Assembly: GCF_018499575.1 (NCBI RefSeq)
Contig: NZ_JAHDAP010000001.1
Location: forward strand, 186,001-250,000
Direction of reading: 5' to 3'
DNA: 64,000 nt
Source: Streptococcus infantis
Lineage (GTDB): Bacteria; Bacillota; Bacilli; Lactobacillales; Streptococcaceae
Both the position numbers and the translations under genes were made by a program. Positions 31,451 through 40,243 of this stretch are shown one piece after another. Under the pieces are notes generated by a model. It searched no databases, was not told where the DNA came from, and worked only from the letters and a program-made list of their open reading frames with translations. Position 1 is the first letter of the stretch. Every line of letters begins with the position of its first letter.

Positions 31451-31954
31451 ATGATGGAGATTCGCTTAGCCTTTCCAAACGAAGTTGATGCCATTATGCA
31501 AGTGATTGAGGATGCCAAGAAGTGCTTGGCAGATGCTGGGAGCACCCAGTGGCAAAATGGCTATCCAAATACGGACACGATTATTGAAGATATTATCTCT
31601 GGTCAAGCCTATGTCTCTTTGGAAGAAGGAGAGCTCTTAGCTTATGCAGCAGTAACCAAGAGCCCAGAAAAAGCTTATGAAGCCATTTATGATGGCAACT
31701 GGCAAGGAAAAGAAACAGAATACTTAGTATTTCACCGTATTGCAGTTGCCAGTGATGTGCAAGGACAAGGAGTTGCTCAGACCTTCTTGGAAGGCTTGAT
31801 TGAAGGCTTTGATTACCTAGATTTTCGTTCTGATACACACGCTCAAAACAAGGCTATGCAACATATTTTTGATAAACTTGGGTTTAAACAAGTTGGGAAA
31901 GTTCCAGTAGACGGGGAACGCTTGGCCTATCAGAAAATAAAATCGAATGTCTAA
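31451..31954 (+). CDS. GNAT-family N-acetyltransferase
   Basis: A 167-residue GNAT acyltransferase using acetyl-CoA; substrate unknown. The acetyl-CoA motif A is VFHRIAVASDVQGQGVAQTFLEG, with DFRSDTHAQNKAMQHIFDKLGF as motif B. Two adjacent ATG codons (31451, 31454) are possible. Its last eight bases overlap ogt, so the gene heads a GNAT-ogt-ArsC-like unit, with a TATGAT promoter about 40 bases upstream. Confidence 0.88.
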   Translation: MMEIRLAFPNEVDAIMQVIEDAKKCLADAGSTQWQNGYPNTDTIIEDIISGQAYVSLEEGELLAYAAVTKSPEKAYEAIYDGNWQGKETEYLVFHRIAVASDVQGQGVAQTFLEGLIEGFDYLDFRSDTHAQNKAMQHIFDKLGFKQVGKVPVDGERLAYQKIKSNV

Positions 31955-32459
31955 AAAGTATGTCAAGATGCTATACAGTTCTCCGATTGGCACCTTATCT
32001 CTAGTAGCAGATGATCACTATCTGTTTGGGATATGGGTCGAAGAAGAGAGCGATTTTGAGAGAGAATTATCTGAAAAAGCTATAAGAGTCGTTGAAAGTC
32101 ATCCCGTTTTAAATCAAATCATTTCCCATCTAGATACCTATTTTAAGGGGCAAGAACAGGATTTATCTGAATTACCCTTAGCTCCTATCGGAAGTGACTT
32201 TGAAAAAAGAGTTTGGAACTATTTGTGTGGAATTCCTTTTGGTAAGACTGTTACTTATGGACAAATAGCAAAGGATCTGCAGGTAGCTTCTGCTCAAGCA
32301 GTCGGAGGAGCAGTAGGTCGCAATCCCTGGTCTATCCTTGTACCATGCCATCGTGTACTTGGTGTTGGGAATCGTCTAACAGGATATGCTTGGGGACTCG
32401 AAAAGAAGGCTTGGCTCTTGAGGCATGAAGGTGCAGCATTTAAAAAGGAGAAAGAATAG
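31947..32459 (+). CDS. ogt: Methylated-DNA--protein-cysteine methyltransferase
   Basis: Suicide repair protein that takes the alkyl group from O6-alkylguanine. The 170 residues carry the acceptor Cys134 in LVPCHRVLG, preceded by the helix-turn-helix region TYGQIAKDLQVASAQAVGGAVGRNP with its Arg finger, and followed by RLTGYAWGLEKKAWLLRHEG. No Ada regulatory domain is attached. It overlaps the GNAT gene by eight bases. Confidence 0.94.
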   Translation: MSKKYVKMLYSSPIGTLSLVADDHYLFGIWVEEESDFERELSEKAIRVVESHPVLNQIISHLDTYFKGQEQDLSELPLAPIGSDFEKRVWNYLCGIPFGKTVTYGQIAKDLQVASAQAVGGAVGRNPWSILVPCHRVLGVGNRLTGYAWGLEKKAWLLRHEGAAFKKEKE

Positions 32460-32471
32460 AAGGAGAAGAAA

Positions 32472-32828
32472 ATGTTAGAATTTATCGAATATCCAAAATG
32501 TACAACTTGTAAAAAAGCAAAGAAGGAGTTGGATCAACTCGGACTAGAATATAAGGATGTTCATATCGTAGAAGAGACTCCGAGTGAAAAGGTCATTTTA
32601 AACTGGCTCGAAACTTCGGGATTTGAATTGAAACAATTTTTCAATACGAGTGGAATCAAATACCGTGAACTCGGATTGAAAGATAAGGTTGGAACTTTAT
32701 CCAATAAAGAAGCAGCCAAACTCTTGGCTAGTGATGGTATGCTGTTGAAACGTCCGATACTAGTTGAAAATGGTGCTGTAAAACAAATTGGCTATCGTAA
32801 GACATACAAGGACTTGGATTTGAATTAG
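32472..32828 (+). CDS. ArsC/Spx-family thioredoxin-fold protein
   Basis: A 118-residue ArsC/Spx superfamily protein with the N-terminal redox motif C10-T-T-C13 (YPKCTTCKKA) and the conserved RPILVENG near the C-terminus. It resembles YffB/ArsC-like reductases more than Spx, because the RNA-polymerase-contact Gly52-region of Spx is not evident. Arsenate activity is not implied. It is third in the GNAT-ogt unit and follows AAGGAG. Confidence 0.87.
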   Translation: MLEFIEYPKCTTCKKAKKELDQLGLEYKDVHIVEETPSEKVILNWLETSGFELKQFFNTSGIKYRELGLKDKVGTLSNKEAAKLLASDGMLLKRPILVENGAVKQIGYRKTYKDLDLN

Positions 32829-32910
32829 TTTTTTTCTATCTTCTTGATAGATAAAATATATAACCTCCCACTTTTAAAGTATGATAAACTAGAAGGTAGA
32901 TGAAGTCTGA

Positions 32911-32952
32911 TATGCTCGTAGCAAATATTTTTAATTAGAGCATAAGTATGAT
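32911..32952 (+). promoter_or_regulatory. Inverted repeat and -10 before the ABC transporter
   Basis: TATGCTC (32911-32917) and GAGCATA (32938-32944) form a perfect 7-bp inverted repeat across the expected -35 region, just before TATGAT at 32947-32952. An earlier TCTATC/GATAGA stem near 32836-32852 may end the previous unit. Confidence 0.6.
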
Positions 32953-32984
32953 AGAATGAATCATTATCTTGAGAGGATGTTTCT

Positions 32985-33785
32985 ATGAATGTTACAACAA
33001 TTTTAGCATCTGATTGGTATCAAAATTTGATGCAATATATCCCGGATGGCAAACTGTTTAGTTGGCGTTCGGTTTTTGATGGGATTCCAAGAATTCTACA
33101 GCAATTACCTACAACATTGATGTTAACAGTATTTGGTGCCTTTTTTGGTATCATGCTAGCCCTGGTCTTTGCTATTGTGAAAATCAACCGAGTTCGATTT
33201 ATATACCCAGTACAAGCCTTTTTTGTTAGTTTCCTAAAAGGAACCCCAATTTTAGTTCAACTGATGTTGACCTATTACGGGATTCCATTGGCTTTGAAAG
33301 CATTGAATCAACAATGGGGAACTTCTCTAAACATTAATGCTATTCCAGCAGCAACATTTGCGATTGTGGCTTTTGCTTTTAATGAAGCAGCCTATGCCAG
33401 CGAAACTCTCCGTGCGGCAATTCTTTCTGTAAATCCAGGTGAGATTGAAGCCGCTCGTAGTCTTGGTATGACACGTGCACAAGTTTATCGTCGAGTCATT
33501 ATTCCAAATGCAGCGGTAGTAGCGACTCCAACCTTGATTAACTCCTTGATTGGTTTGACCAAGGGAACTTCCCTAGCCTTTAGTGCAGGTGTTGTAGAAA
33601 TCTTTGCCCAAGCTCAGATTTTGGGTGGTGCAGACTATCGTTACTTTGAACGTTTTATCTCAGTTGCCCTTGTATACTGGGTGGTAAATATCGCTATTGA
33701 AAATATTGGTCGCCTTATTGAAAGAAAAATGGCAATTTCTGCGCCAGATACTATCGAATCAGATGTGAAAGGAGAGCTTCGCTAA
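32985..33785 (+). CDS. Amino-acid ABC transporter permease
   Basis: Polar amino-acid uptake permease (HisMQ family), 266 residues with about five membrane helices. The EAA loop reads EAARSLGMTRAQVYRRVIIPNA, the ATPase contact. The N-terminus is unusual in carrying about 30 residues before the first helix, but no solute-binding domain is fused. In pneumococci a very similar orphan permease/ATPase pair is, as I recall, the cystine/glutathione system TcyBC, served by binding proteins encoded elsewhere; that assignment is inferred here. Confidence 0.9.
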   Translation: MNVTTILASDWYQNLMQYIPDGKLFSWRSVFDGIPRILQQLPTTLMLTVFGAFFGIMLALVFAIVKINRVRFIYPVQAFFVSFLKGTPILVQLMLTYYGIPLALKALNQQWGTSLNINAIPAATFAIVAFAFNEAAYASETLRAAILSVNPGEIEAARSLGMTRAQVYRRVIIPNAAVVATPTLINSLIGLTKGTSLAFSAGVVEIFAQAQILGGADYRYFERFISVALVYWVVNIAIENIGRLIERKMAISAPDTIESDVKGELR

Positions 33786-34528
33786 TGATTAAGATTTCAA
33801 ATTTAAGCAAGTCCTTTTCAGGTCAAACCGTTTTGGATCATCTGAATTTAGATATTCAAAAAGGAGAGGTTGTTGCCTTGATTGGTTCTTCAGGTGCTGG
33901 GAAATCAACCTTTCTCCGTAGCCTCAATTATCTAGAAACTCCCGATAGCGGTAGTATTCAGATTGATGACTTTAAAGTCGATTTTTCTCAAATTACTCAA
34001 GAGGAAATCCTGACTCTTCGTCGTAAACTATCGATGGTTTTCCAACAATTCAATTTGTTTGAACGCAGAACAGCTCTCGATAATGTTAAGGAAGGCTTGG
34101 TTGTCGTTAAAAAATTATCGGACGAAGAAGCGACTAAGATTGCTAAAGAAGAATTGGCTAAGGTTGGGCTTTCAGATCGTGAGCAACATTATCCGCGTCA
34201 CTTGTCAGGGGGACAAAAACAACGAGTCGCAATAGCGCGTGCTCTAGCTATGAAACCAGATGTGTTACTCTTGGATGAACCGACTTCAGCACTTGATCCA
34301 GAATTGGTTGGTGAGGTAGAAAGATCGATTGCCAATGCTGCAAAGTCAGGTCAAACCATGATTTTAGTTAGTCATGATATGTCTTTTGTTGCTCAAGTTG
34401 CTGATAAGGTGTTATTCTTGGATAAAGGAAAGATTATTGAATCTGGAACACCGGATGAGATTATCAACCATCCTAAAGAAGAACGAACAAAAGAATTCTT
34501 TGCTAGTTACAAACGGACCTATATTTGA
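33785..34528 (+). CDS. Amino-acid ABC transporter ATP-binding protein
   Basis: A 247-residue ATPase of the GlnQ/HisP class that powers the preceding permease. Walker A GSSGAGKST, Q-loop FQQFNLF, signature LSGGQKQR, Walker B LLLDEPTSALD and the switch His in LVSHD are all present. The start overlaps the permease stop by one base (taATG). A TATAAT overlaps its stop codon and serves the next gene. Confidence 0.94.
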   Translation: MIKISNLSKSFSGQTVLDHLNLDIQKGEVVALIGSSGAGKSTFLRSLNYLETPDSGSIQIDDFKVDFSQITQEEILTLRRKLSMVFQQFNLFERRTALDNVKEGLVVVKKLSDEEATKIAKEELAKVGLSDREQHYPRHLSGGQKQRVAIARALAMKPDVLLLDEPTSALDPELVGEVERSIANAAKSGQTMILVSHDMSFVAQVADKVLFLDKGKIIESGTPDEIINHPKEERTKEFFASYKRTYI

Positions 34529-34534
34529 TATAAT
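34526..34534 (+). promoter_or_regulatory. Extended -10 promoter for DUF4059-trxB
   Basis: TG-A-TATAAT overlaps the TGA stop of the ATPase gene. The AACTCAGTT/AACTGGGTT stem just downstream (34549-34573) would lie in the leader, or act as a weak terminator of the ABC unit. Confidence 0.6.
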
Positions 34535-34607
34535 AGAAGATAAGAAAAACTCAGTTGGCTAAGCTAACTGGGTTTGCTCTTTAAAAATAATAGAAATGAG
34601 AGAGAGC

Positions 34608-34832
34608 ATGCTAGTTCAGCTATTTGCTTTGTATTTAGAGAGTTTAGTTTTGACCATTTTATTAGTCTTGCTTGTCTTAGGGATTTGGATTGGTTTTAGA
34701 GCCCTGTCAGGTGTCGATAAAACTGCCAAGGAGCGTCAGGCCCACCTCTATGATATGATTATGATTGGAGTTTTAACAATTCCAGTATTGTCTTTTGCAA
34801 CCATGAGCATCTTACTGGTTCTCAAGGCCTAA
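34608..34832 (+). CDS. DUF4059 family membrane protein
   Basis: A small membrane protein of 74 residues (78 if the ATG at 34596 is used) with two hydrophobic helices (YLESLVLTILLVLLVLGIWIGF and MIMIGVLTIPVLSFATMSILLVL) separated by a basic loop with KTAKERQAHLYD. I prefer ATG 34608, since GAGAGAG precedes it. The family is streptococcal and always near trxB in my memory; function unknown, with a partner role to the ABC transporter or trxB only a guess. Confidence 0.78.
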   Translation: MLVQLFALYLESLVLTILLVLLVLGIWIGFRALSGVDKTAKERQAHLYDMIMIGVLTIPVLSFATMSILLVLKA

Positions 34833-34897
34833 TAGTTGTCAAATAGAGTTTTATCCGTTAGAATAAAAATAGTTACAACAAGAAAGAAGGAAATAGA

Positions 34898-35809
34898 ATG
34901 TACGATACGATTATTATCGGGGCAGGTCCTGCTGGGATGACTGCAGCCTTGTATGCGGCTCGCAGCAATCTCAAAGTTGCTTTGATTGAAGGTGGCCTTC
35001 CTGGCGGTCAGATGAACAATACTTCTGACATTGAAAACTATCCAGGTTATGCTAACATTAGTGGACCTGAGTTAGCAGAAAAGATGTTTGAACCTCTTGA
35101 AAATCTAGGTGTTGAACATCTCTATGGCTTTGTAAAAAATATTGAGAACCATGGTGATGTTAAGAAAGTAATCACAGACGATGAAGAATTTGAAACTCGC
35201 ACAGTTATCGTAGCGACTGGTTCAAAACATCGCCTCTTAGGAGTTTCAGGAGAAGAAGAACTCAATAGTCGAGGTGTTTCTTACTGTGCGGTTTGTGATG
35301 GAGCCTTTTTCCGTGACCAAGATTTGTTGGTTGTAGGTGGAGGAGATTCGGCTGTTGAAGAAGCAATCTTCTTAACACAGTTCGCCAAATCTGTAACCAT
35401 CGTTCACCGTCGTGATGAACTTCGTGCCCAAAAAGTCTTGCAAGACCGCGCCTTTGCCAATGAAAAAATCAACTTCATTTGGGATTCTGTTGTCAAAGAA
35501 ATCAAGGGTGAAAACCGTGTGGAGTCAGTTGTCATTGAAAATGTTAAAACAAATCAAGTGACTGAACATGCCTTTGGAGGTGTCTTCATCTATGTTGGTT
35601 TAGATCCAGTTAGCGATTTTACAAAAGATTTACAAATCCAAGATGAGTCAGGTTGGATTGTGACAGATGACCACATGAAGACAAGTGTTGCAGGTGTCTT
35701 TGCAGTTGGAGATGTTCGTCAGAAAGACCTTCGCCAAGTTACAACAGCAGTTGGAGATGGTGCGATTGCAGGTCAAGAAGCCTATAAATATATTACTGAA
35801 CACAGTTAA
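34898..35809 (+). CDS. trxB: Thioredoxin reductase
   Basis: NADPH-dependent flavoenzyme that reduces thioredoxin. The 303 residues have the FAD fold IIIGAGPAGMTAALYAARS, the redox pair C130-A-V-C133 in YCAVCDGAFF, the NADPH fold VVGGGDSAVEEAIFL with HRRDELRA, and FAVGDVR. AAGAAGGAA precedes the ATG. It is followed by a bidirectional terminator shared with rlmB. Confidence 0.95.
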   Translation: MYDTIIIGAGPAGMTAALYAARSNLKVALIEGGLPGGQMNNTSDIENYPGYANISGPELAEKMFEPLENLGVEHLYGFVKNIENHGDVKKVITDDEEFETRTVIVATGSKHRLLGVSGEEELNSRGVSYCAVCDGAFFRDQDLLVVGGGDSAVEEAIFLTQFAKSVTIVHRRDELRAQKVLQDRAFANEKINFIWDSVVKEIKGENRVESVVIENVKTNQVTEHAFGGVFIYVGLDPVSDFTKDLQIQDESGWIVTDDHMKTSVAGVFAVGDVRQKDLRQVTTAVGDGAIAGQEAYKYITEHS

Positions 35810-35845
35810 AAAAAGTTTCCAATCATTTGATTGGAAACTTTTTTA
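35808..35845. terminator. Bidirectional terminator trxB / rlmB
   Basis: AAAAAGTTTCCAATCA pairs with TGATTGGAAACTTTTT; both flanks suit opposite directions. Confidence 0.9.
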
Positions 35846-36571
35846 TAATCGATTGCGGAAGACCTCGTACATAAGAATAGCAGCAGCAACGCTTGCATTG
35901 AGACTCTGTACATGTCCATTCATTGGAATAGTGATCATCTCGTCCACTTGCTTTTTGATGTTACTTGAGATACCTTTTCCTTCATTTCCGATAATGAGGG
36001 CGACCTTTCCACTGGTGTTCCATTTATGGCAAGGAGTTCCATTCATATCAGTTCCAAAGGTCCAAAAGCCTTCTTCTTTTAGTTTGTCCAAGGTTTGGCT
36101 GAGATTGGTAACGCGAGCGATAGGCACATGCTCGATGGCACCCGTTGCTGTTTTTGCAACTACGGGTGTCACACCAACAGCTCGATGTTTTGGAATGATG
36201 ACACCTGAAACATTGGTTGCATCTGCCGTTCTTAGGATAGAGCCTAAGTTGTGAGGGTCTGTTAGTCCATCTAGAATCAATAGTAGTGGATTTTCTTCTT
36301 GACGAGTCTTAGCAAGAATCTGCTCAAGTTCAGTATAGGCAAATTCAGAAACACGTAAGACGAATCCCTGGTGGACAGCTCCTTCAGTCATCTCGGAAAG
36401 TGATTTTTTTGAAGTCCAAGAGATGGAGACTTTCTTTTCAGTAGCCAGTTCCTTGACCTTTTCTACATTCTTACCCCGTAAATCATCCTGGAGATAGAGT
36501 TTGTTTCCAGTATTTGCTAACAGTGCTTCGGTAACGGCGTGAACGCCATAGACAATATCATTTATTTTCAT
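35843..36571 (-). CDS. rlmB: 23S rRNA 2'-O-methyltransferase RlmB-type (SpoU)
   Basis: SPOUT-fold RNA methyltransferase, 242 residues, likely making Gm2251 in 23S rRNA. An N-terminal substrate-binding domain (IVYGVHAVTEALL, residues 1-75) precedes the catalytic knot with LILDGLTDPHNLGSILRTAD, LIIGNEGKGIS and IPMNGHVQSLNASVAAAI. Other TrmH-family substrates cannot be excluded. The -10 element (TG-T-TATAAT) lies six bases before ATG 36571, so a leaderless mRNA is predicted; the promoter abuts the def terminator. Confidence 0.9.
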   Translation of the reverse strand: MKINDIVYGVHAVTEALLANTGNKLYLQDDLRGKNVEKVKELATEKKVSISWTSKKSLSEMTEGAVHQGFVLRVSEFAYTELEQILAKTRQEENPLLLILDGLTDPHNLGSILRTADATNVSGVIIPKHRAVGVTPVVAKTATGAIEHVPIARVTNLSQTLDKLKEEGFWTFGTDMNGTPCHKWNTSGKVALIIGNEGKGISSNIKKQVDEMITIPMNGHVQSLNASVAAAILMYEVFRNRL

Positions 36572-36577
36572 GGCTCT

Positions 36578-36586
36578 ATTATAACA
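36578..36586 (-). promoter_or_regulatory. Extended -10 before rlmB, leaderless
   Basis: Minus strand TG-T-TATAAT, six bases, ATG. It begins right at the T-run of the def terminator. Confidence 0.7.
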
Positions 36587-36611
36587 TAAAACCCCGTTGT
36601 CGAACGGGATT
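36586..36611 (-). terminator. Terminator of def
   Basis: Minus strand AATCCCGTT, loop CGAC, AACGGGGTT, TTT; it starts five bases after the def stop. Confidence 0.85.
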
Positions 36612-36615
36612 TTCT

Positions 36616-37227
36616 TTATTCCAAAATGAGTAAACCTTCTTTGACTGCGAAAGGGTCTTTTTCATTGATACGATCGTAAAACATGATACCATTTAAGTGG
36701 TCGATTTCATGTTGAACAACGATGGAGTTATAACCTTTTAGTTTGATGCGGTGCTTTTCGCCATCCTTATCAAAGTAGTCTACAGTTACTCGAGCGTGGC
36801 GAATAACATAACCTGGGACAGCACGGTCAACAGACAAGCAACCCTCTCCCTCTCCAAGAGCAGCATCTTGTACTGAGTGTGATACGATTTTAGGATTGTA
36901 CATAATAGCCTGTAAGTCATAGGCTTCTTGAGGTGTTTCACCTTCCTCAGTGATATTTGGTACCAGCACGGCGATGATGCGTTTTGAGATATCTAGTTGT
37001 GGTGCTGCAAGACCAACTCCACCACGTAGCCCTAACTTTTCAGCCATAACTGGGTCTTGTGAGTGTTTTAAAAATTGCATCATTTTCTCACCAAGGATGA
37101 TATCTTGATCGCTCAATGGGAAAGTTACTTCCTCAGCGACAGCTCGTAGGGTTGGATTGCCCTCGCGGATAATATCTTTCATGTCGATTAAATGTGAAGC
37201 TTTTGTAATACGTTCTATAGCAGACAT
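36616..37227 (-). CDS. def: Peptide deformylase
   Basis: Metalloenzyme that removes the formyl group from new N-terminal Met. The 203 residues have the three family motifs: [14 protein letters not shown] (metal Cys) and QHEIDHLNG (metal His pair). The long N-terminal part and the insertion around [14 protein letters not shown] mark a type 2 deformylase of Gram-positives. Ribosome site GAAGGAAGGAGAG. A TTATCAT -10 lies about 35 bases upstream on the minus strand; the capA-like gene diverges from it. Confidence 0.96.
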   Translation of the reverse strand: MSAIERITKASHLIDMKDIIREGNPTLRAVAEEVTFPLSDQDIILGEKMMQFLKHSQDPVMAEKLGLRGGVGLAAPQLDISKRIIAVLVPNITEEGETPQEAYDLQAIMYNPKIVSHSVQDAALGEGEGCLSVDRAVPGYVIRHARVTVDYFDKDGEKHRIKLKGYNSIVVQHEIDHLNGIMFYDRINEKDPFAVKEGLLILE

Positions 37228-37325
37228 TTTCTCTCCTTCCTTCCATTACAATTACATGATAACACAAAACAGTTGAGAAAGAAAGTCACAGAAGTTGCTA
37301 ATAAAGGGAAATACCTATTTGTCTG

Positions 37326-37334
37326 TGGTATAAT
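37326..37334 (+). promoter_or_regulatory. Extended -10 promoter of capA-like gene
   Basis: TG-G-TATAAT, 40 bases before ATG 37375. Confidence 0.65.
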
Positions 37335-37374
37335 AAGGTAAGGAGACTTGCATCAAAAAGCAAGGAGAAAAGAT

Positions 37375-38694
37375 ATGGAAAAACGTAGCAGAAGAAAACA
37401 AAATGGTCCTGTCTTTCGGATTGTCAGAAAATTTATTCAATTTTTTAGAAACTATCGCCAATGGAGTAATAAAACCTTTATTGTAGTTTTGTTGATTATT
37501 GTTGGAATTTCAATGGCATTGACCTTATTAGCTCAAGGGATAAAGGGAGTTCCATTGTGGAATAGTAATGCAACTACAGTGAGTCAAAATTCGAACTCTA
37601 AAGAGAAGAATTCTGTAACGGAACAGGAAACAAGTGCTCGAATTATGGCAAACGGTGATTTGCTCTACCATGACATTATTTATATTTCAGCAAAAAAGGC
37701 AGATGGGACCTACGATTTTCATGAAAATTTTGAATACGTAAAACCTTGGCTTAAGCAAGCGGACTTAGTTCTTGGTGATTTCGAAGGAACTGTAAATAAA
37801 GACCACTATCTTGCTGGATACCCCTTGTTTAATGCCCCAGGTGAAGTTATGGATGCTATCAAAGATGCAGGCTATCAAGTACTAGACTTGGCTCACAATC
37901 ATATCTTGGATTCTCAGATTGAGGGAGTAGTTTCAACTGCAGGTGCTATTGAAAAAGCAGGAATGACACCAGTCGGAGTCTATACTCATGAATCCCGGGA
38001 TAAGGCGCCTTTAGTTATCAAGGAAGTCAATGGTATTAAAGTTGCTATTTTGGCTTATTCCTATGGTTTTAACGGCATTGAACAAAGCATTTCTCAAGAG
38101 GATTATAATCGTTATCTTTCAGATTTAGATGAAGATAAGATGAAGGCTGAAATCGAGAGGGCTGAAAAAGAAGCAGATATCACGGTTATCATGCCTCAGA
38201 TGGGAGTTGAGTATCAAATTGAGCCGACTGAGGAGCAAAAGAAACTTTACCATAAAATGATTGATTGGGGAGCTGATATTATCTTCGGTGGACATCCTCA
38301 CGTTGTTGAACCTGCTGAAACGGTTGAAAAAGACGGTGATAAAAAGCTCATCATCTACTCTATGGGAAATTTTATCTCAAATCAACGGATTGAAACCATG
38401 CAGGATGTTGAAAACGCTAAATGGACGGAACGTGGAGTCCTCATGGATGTGACTATTAAGAAAAAATCAGGTAAGACGACCATAGAAACTGCCAAAGCCC
38501 ATCCAAGCTGGGTTAGTCGTACTCCAAAGGGAGGCTATTCTCCAGAAGGGTATCCACTCTATCTTTACCAAACCTATATCTTGGAAGATTTTATAGAGGG
38601 AGGAAAATACCGCAGTCAGTTAGATGAGGCTACAAAGGAACGGGTAGACATAGCTTACAAAGAAATGAATGAGCATGTAGGTTTGAAGTGGTAG
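37375..38694 (+). CDS. CapA-family putative surface metallophosphatase
   Basis: A 439-residue CapA (PGA_cap) protein: a basic N-terminus, one signal-anchor helix (about 36-56, TFIVVLLIIVGISMALTLLA), a Ser/Asn-rich stalk and an extracellular calcineurin-like metallophosphoesterase fold (GDLLYHD, GDFEGTV, DLAHNHILD, GGHPHVVEP, YSMGNFIS). Homologues serve poly-gamma-glutamate capsule synthesis in Bacillus, but no capBC genes are here, so the substrate is unknown. AAGGAG gives ATG 37375. It is probably co-transcribed with the HAD and SGNH genes that follow. Confidence 0.87.
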   Translation: MEKRSRRKQNGPVFRIVRKFIQFFRNYRQWSNKTFIVVLLIIVGISMALTLLAQGIKGVPLWNSNATTVSQNSNSKEKNSVTEQETSARIMANGDLLYHDIIYISAKKADGTYDFHENFEYVKPWLKQADLVLGDFEGTVNKDHYLAGYPLFNAPGEVMDAIKDAGYQVLDLAHNHILDSQIEGVVSTAGAIEKAGMTPVGVYTHESRDKAPLVIKEVNGIKVAILAYSYGFNGIEQSISQEDYNRYLSDLDEDKMKAEIERAEKEADITVIMPQMGVEYQIEPTEEQKKLYHKMIDWGADIIFGGHPHVVEPAETVEKDGDKKLIIYSMGNFISNQRIETMQDVENAKWTERGVLMDVTIKKKSGKTTIETAKAHPSWVSRTPKGGYSPEGYPLYLYQTYILEDFIEGGKYRSQLDEATKERVDIAYKEMNEHVGLKW

Positions 38695-38718
38695 TTATTT
38701 GAACTACAAGGAGACATG

Positions 38719-39546
38719 ATGGAAATTAAGATTATTGCGACAGACATGGATGGAACCTTGTTAGACCCGAGAGGTCAGCTGGATCTTCCTCGTCTAGAGA
38801 AAATTATAGATCAGTTAGACCGACGTGGAGTTCGTTTTGTCATTGCAACAGGAAATGAAATTCATCGTATGCGTCAATTACTGGGACATCTGGCAGAGAG
38901 AGTAGTTCTCGTTGTTGCTAACGGTGCTCGGATATTCGAAAACAATGAATTACTTCAAGCACAAACTTGGGATGAGGATATGGTTGATAAAGCTTTAGCT
39001 CATTTCAAAGGCAGAGAATGCCAAGATCAGTTTGTTGTAACTGCTATGAATGGTGGTTTTGTCAAGGAAGGTACAGTTTTTACAGAACTTGATAAATTTA
39101 TGACACCAGAGATGATTAAAAAGCTCTATCAACGAATGAACTTTGTTGATGAATTTGACTCCAGTCTCTTCGGTGGTGTTCTCAAGATGAGCATGGTAGT
39201 CGGTGAAGAGCGATCGGATTCGGTTTTACAGGAAATCAATGACTTGTTTGATGGTCGTGTTCGAGCTGTTTCTAGTGGATATGGCTGTATTGATATCTTA
39301 CAGGATGGCATACATAAGGCCTGGGGCTTAGAGGAATTGCTCAAACGTTGGGACTTAAAATCTGAACAAATCATGGCCTTTGGAGATAGTGAAAATGACA
39401 TTGAAATGTTAGAAATGGCGGGAATTTCTTATGCCATGGAAAATGCAGAGGAGAAGGTCAAGGAGATTGCGACAGAAGTAGCACCAGCTAATAGTCAGGC
39501 AGGTGTTTACCAAGTTTTAGAAAACTGGCTAGAAAAAGGAGAATAA
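38719..39546 (+). CDS. Cof-type HAD-IIB sugar-phosphatase-like hydrolase
   Basis: A 275-residue HAD subfamily IIB protein with motif I ATDMDGTLLD, motif II VIATGN, the cap domain in the middle, and motif III/IV MAFGDSENDIEML. Such proteins dephosphorylate sugar phosphates or flavin and PLP derivatives; substrate not predictable. Two adjacent ATGs exist; 38719 is better spaced from AAGGAG. One base separates its stop from the next gene. Confidence 0.88.
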   Translation: MEIKIIATDMDGTLLDPRGQLDLPRLEKIIDQLDRRGVRFVIATGNEIHRMRQLLGHLAERVVLVVANGARIFENNELLQAQTWDEDMVDKALAHFKGRECQDQFVVTAMNGGFVKEGTVFTELDKFMTPEMIKKLYQRMNFVDEFDSSLFGGVLKMSMVVGEERSDSVLQEINDLFDGRVRAVSSGYGCIDILQDGIHKAWGLEELLKRWDLKSEQIMAFGDSENDIEMLEMAGISYAMENAEEKVKEIATEVAPANSQAGVYQVLENWLEKGE

Positions 39547-39547
39547 C

Positions 39548-40183
39548 TTGGCAGTACAGCTATTAGAAAACTGGCTCTTAAAAGAGCAGGAAAAAATTCA
39601 AACCAAGTATCGTGAACTCAATCAGATTTCTGTAATTGAACCAGATATCATCTTTATCGGAGATTCTATTGTTGAGTATTATCCCTTGCAAGAATTACTA
39701 GGGATAACAAAGACCATTGTGAATAGAGGTATTAGAGGCTATCAGACCGGACTTTTACTAGATAGCCTTGATGCCCACCTCTATGGTGATGCAGTGGATC
39801 AAATTGTACTTTTGATTGGGACAAATGACATTGGGAAAGAAGTTCCAATGAGTCGAGCACTAACCAATCTCGAGAGTGTGATTCAAAGTATTTCCCGTGA
39901 CTATCCGCTGTCACAGATTAAGCTAGTTTCTATTCTGCCCGTTCATCAAGGGGAAGAGTATAAACAGACAGTTTATATTCGTACCAATGAGAAAATCAAG
40001 GCGTGGAACCAAGCCTATCAAGAGCTTGCCTCTGCCTATATGCAGGTTGAATTTGTGCCTGTTTTTGAGAACTTACTAGATCAGAAAGGACAACTCAAAT
40101 CAGACTATACAACGGATGGCCTTCATCTCAGCGTTTCTGGCTATCAGGCCCTATCAGAAAGCTTGAAAACTAGCCTTTTCTAG
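39548..40183 (+). CDS. SGNH/GDSL-type esterase or acetylhydrolase, TTG start
   Basis: A 211-residue cytoplasmic SGNH hydrolase (no signal peptide). Blocks: FIGDSIVEYYP (catalytic Ser), NRGIRGYQTG (Gly), LIGTNDIGKEV (Asn) and the C-terminal DGLHLS (Asp and His). Homologues in streptococci are annotated as platelet-activating-factor-acetylhydrolase-like; the true ester is unknown. The start is TTG 39548, with AAAAGGAG six bases upstream overlapping the HAD gene end. It closes the capA-HAD-SGNH unit. Confidence 0.86.
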   Translation: MAVQLLENWLLKEQEKIQTKYRELNQISVIEPDIIFIGDSIVEYYPLQELLGITKTIVNRGIRGYQTGLLLDSLDAHLYGDAVDQIVLLIGTNDIGKEVPMSRALTNLESVIQSISRDYPLSQIKLVSILPVHQGEEYKQTVYIRTNEKIKAWNQAYQELASAYMQVEFVPVFENLLDQKGQLKSDYTTDGLHLSVSGYQALSESLKTSLF

Positions 40184-40198
40184 GCATTTACTTGCTTT

Positions 40199-40227
40199 TT
40201 GCTTTTTTAACCTAGATAAGGTATAAT
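40199..40227 (+). promoter_or_regulatory. Promoter of ssrA
   Basis: TTGCTT, 17 bases, TATAAT, 16 bases before the mature tmRNA 5' end. Confidence 0.7.
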
Positions 40228-40243
40228 ATCTTTATAGTCTTTT

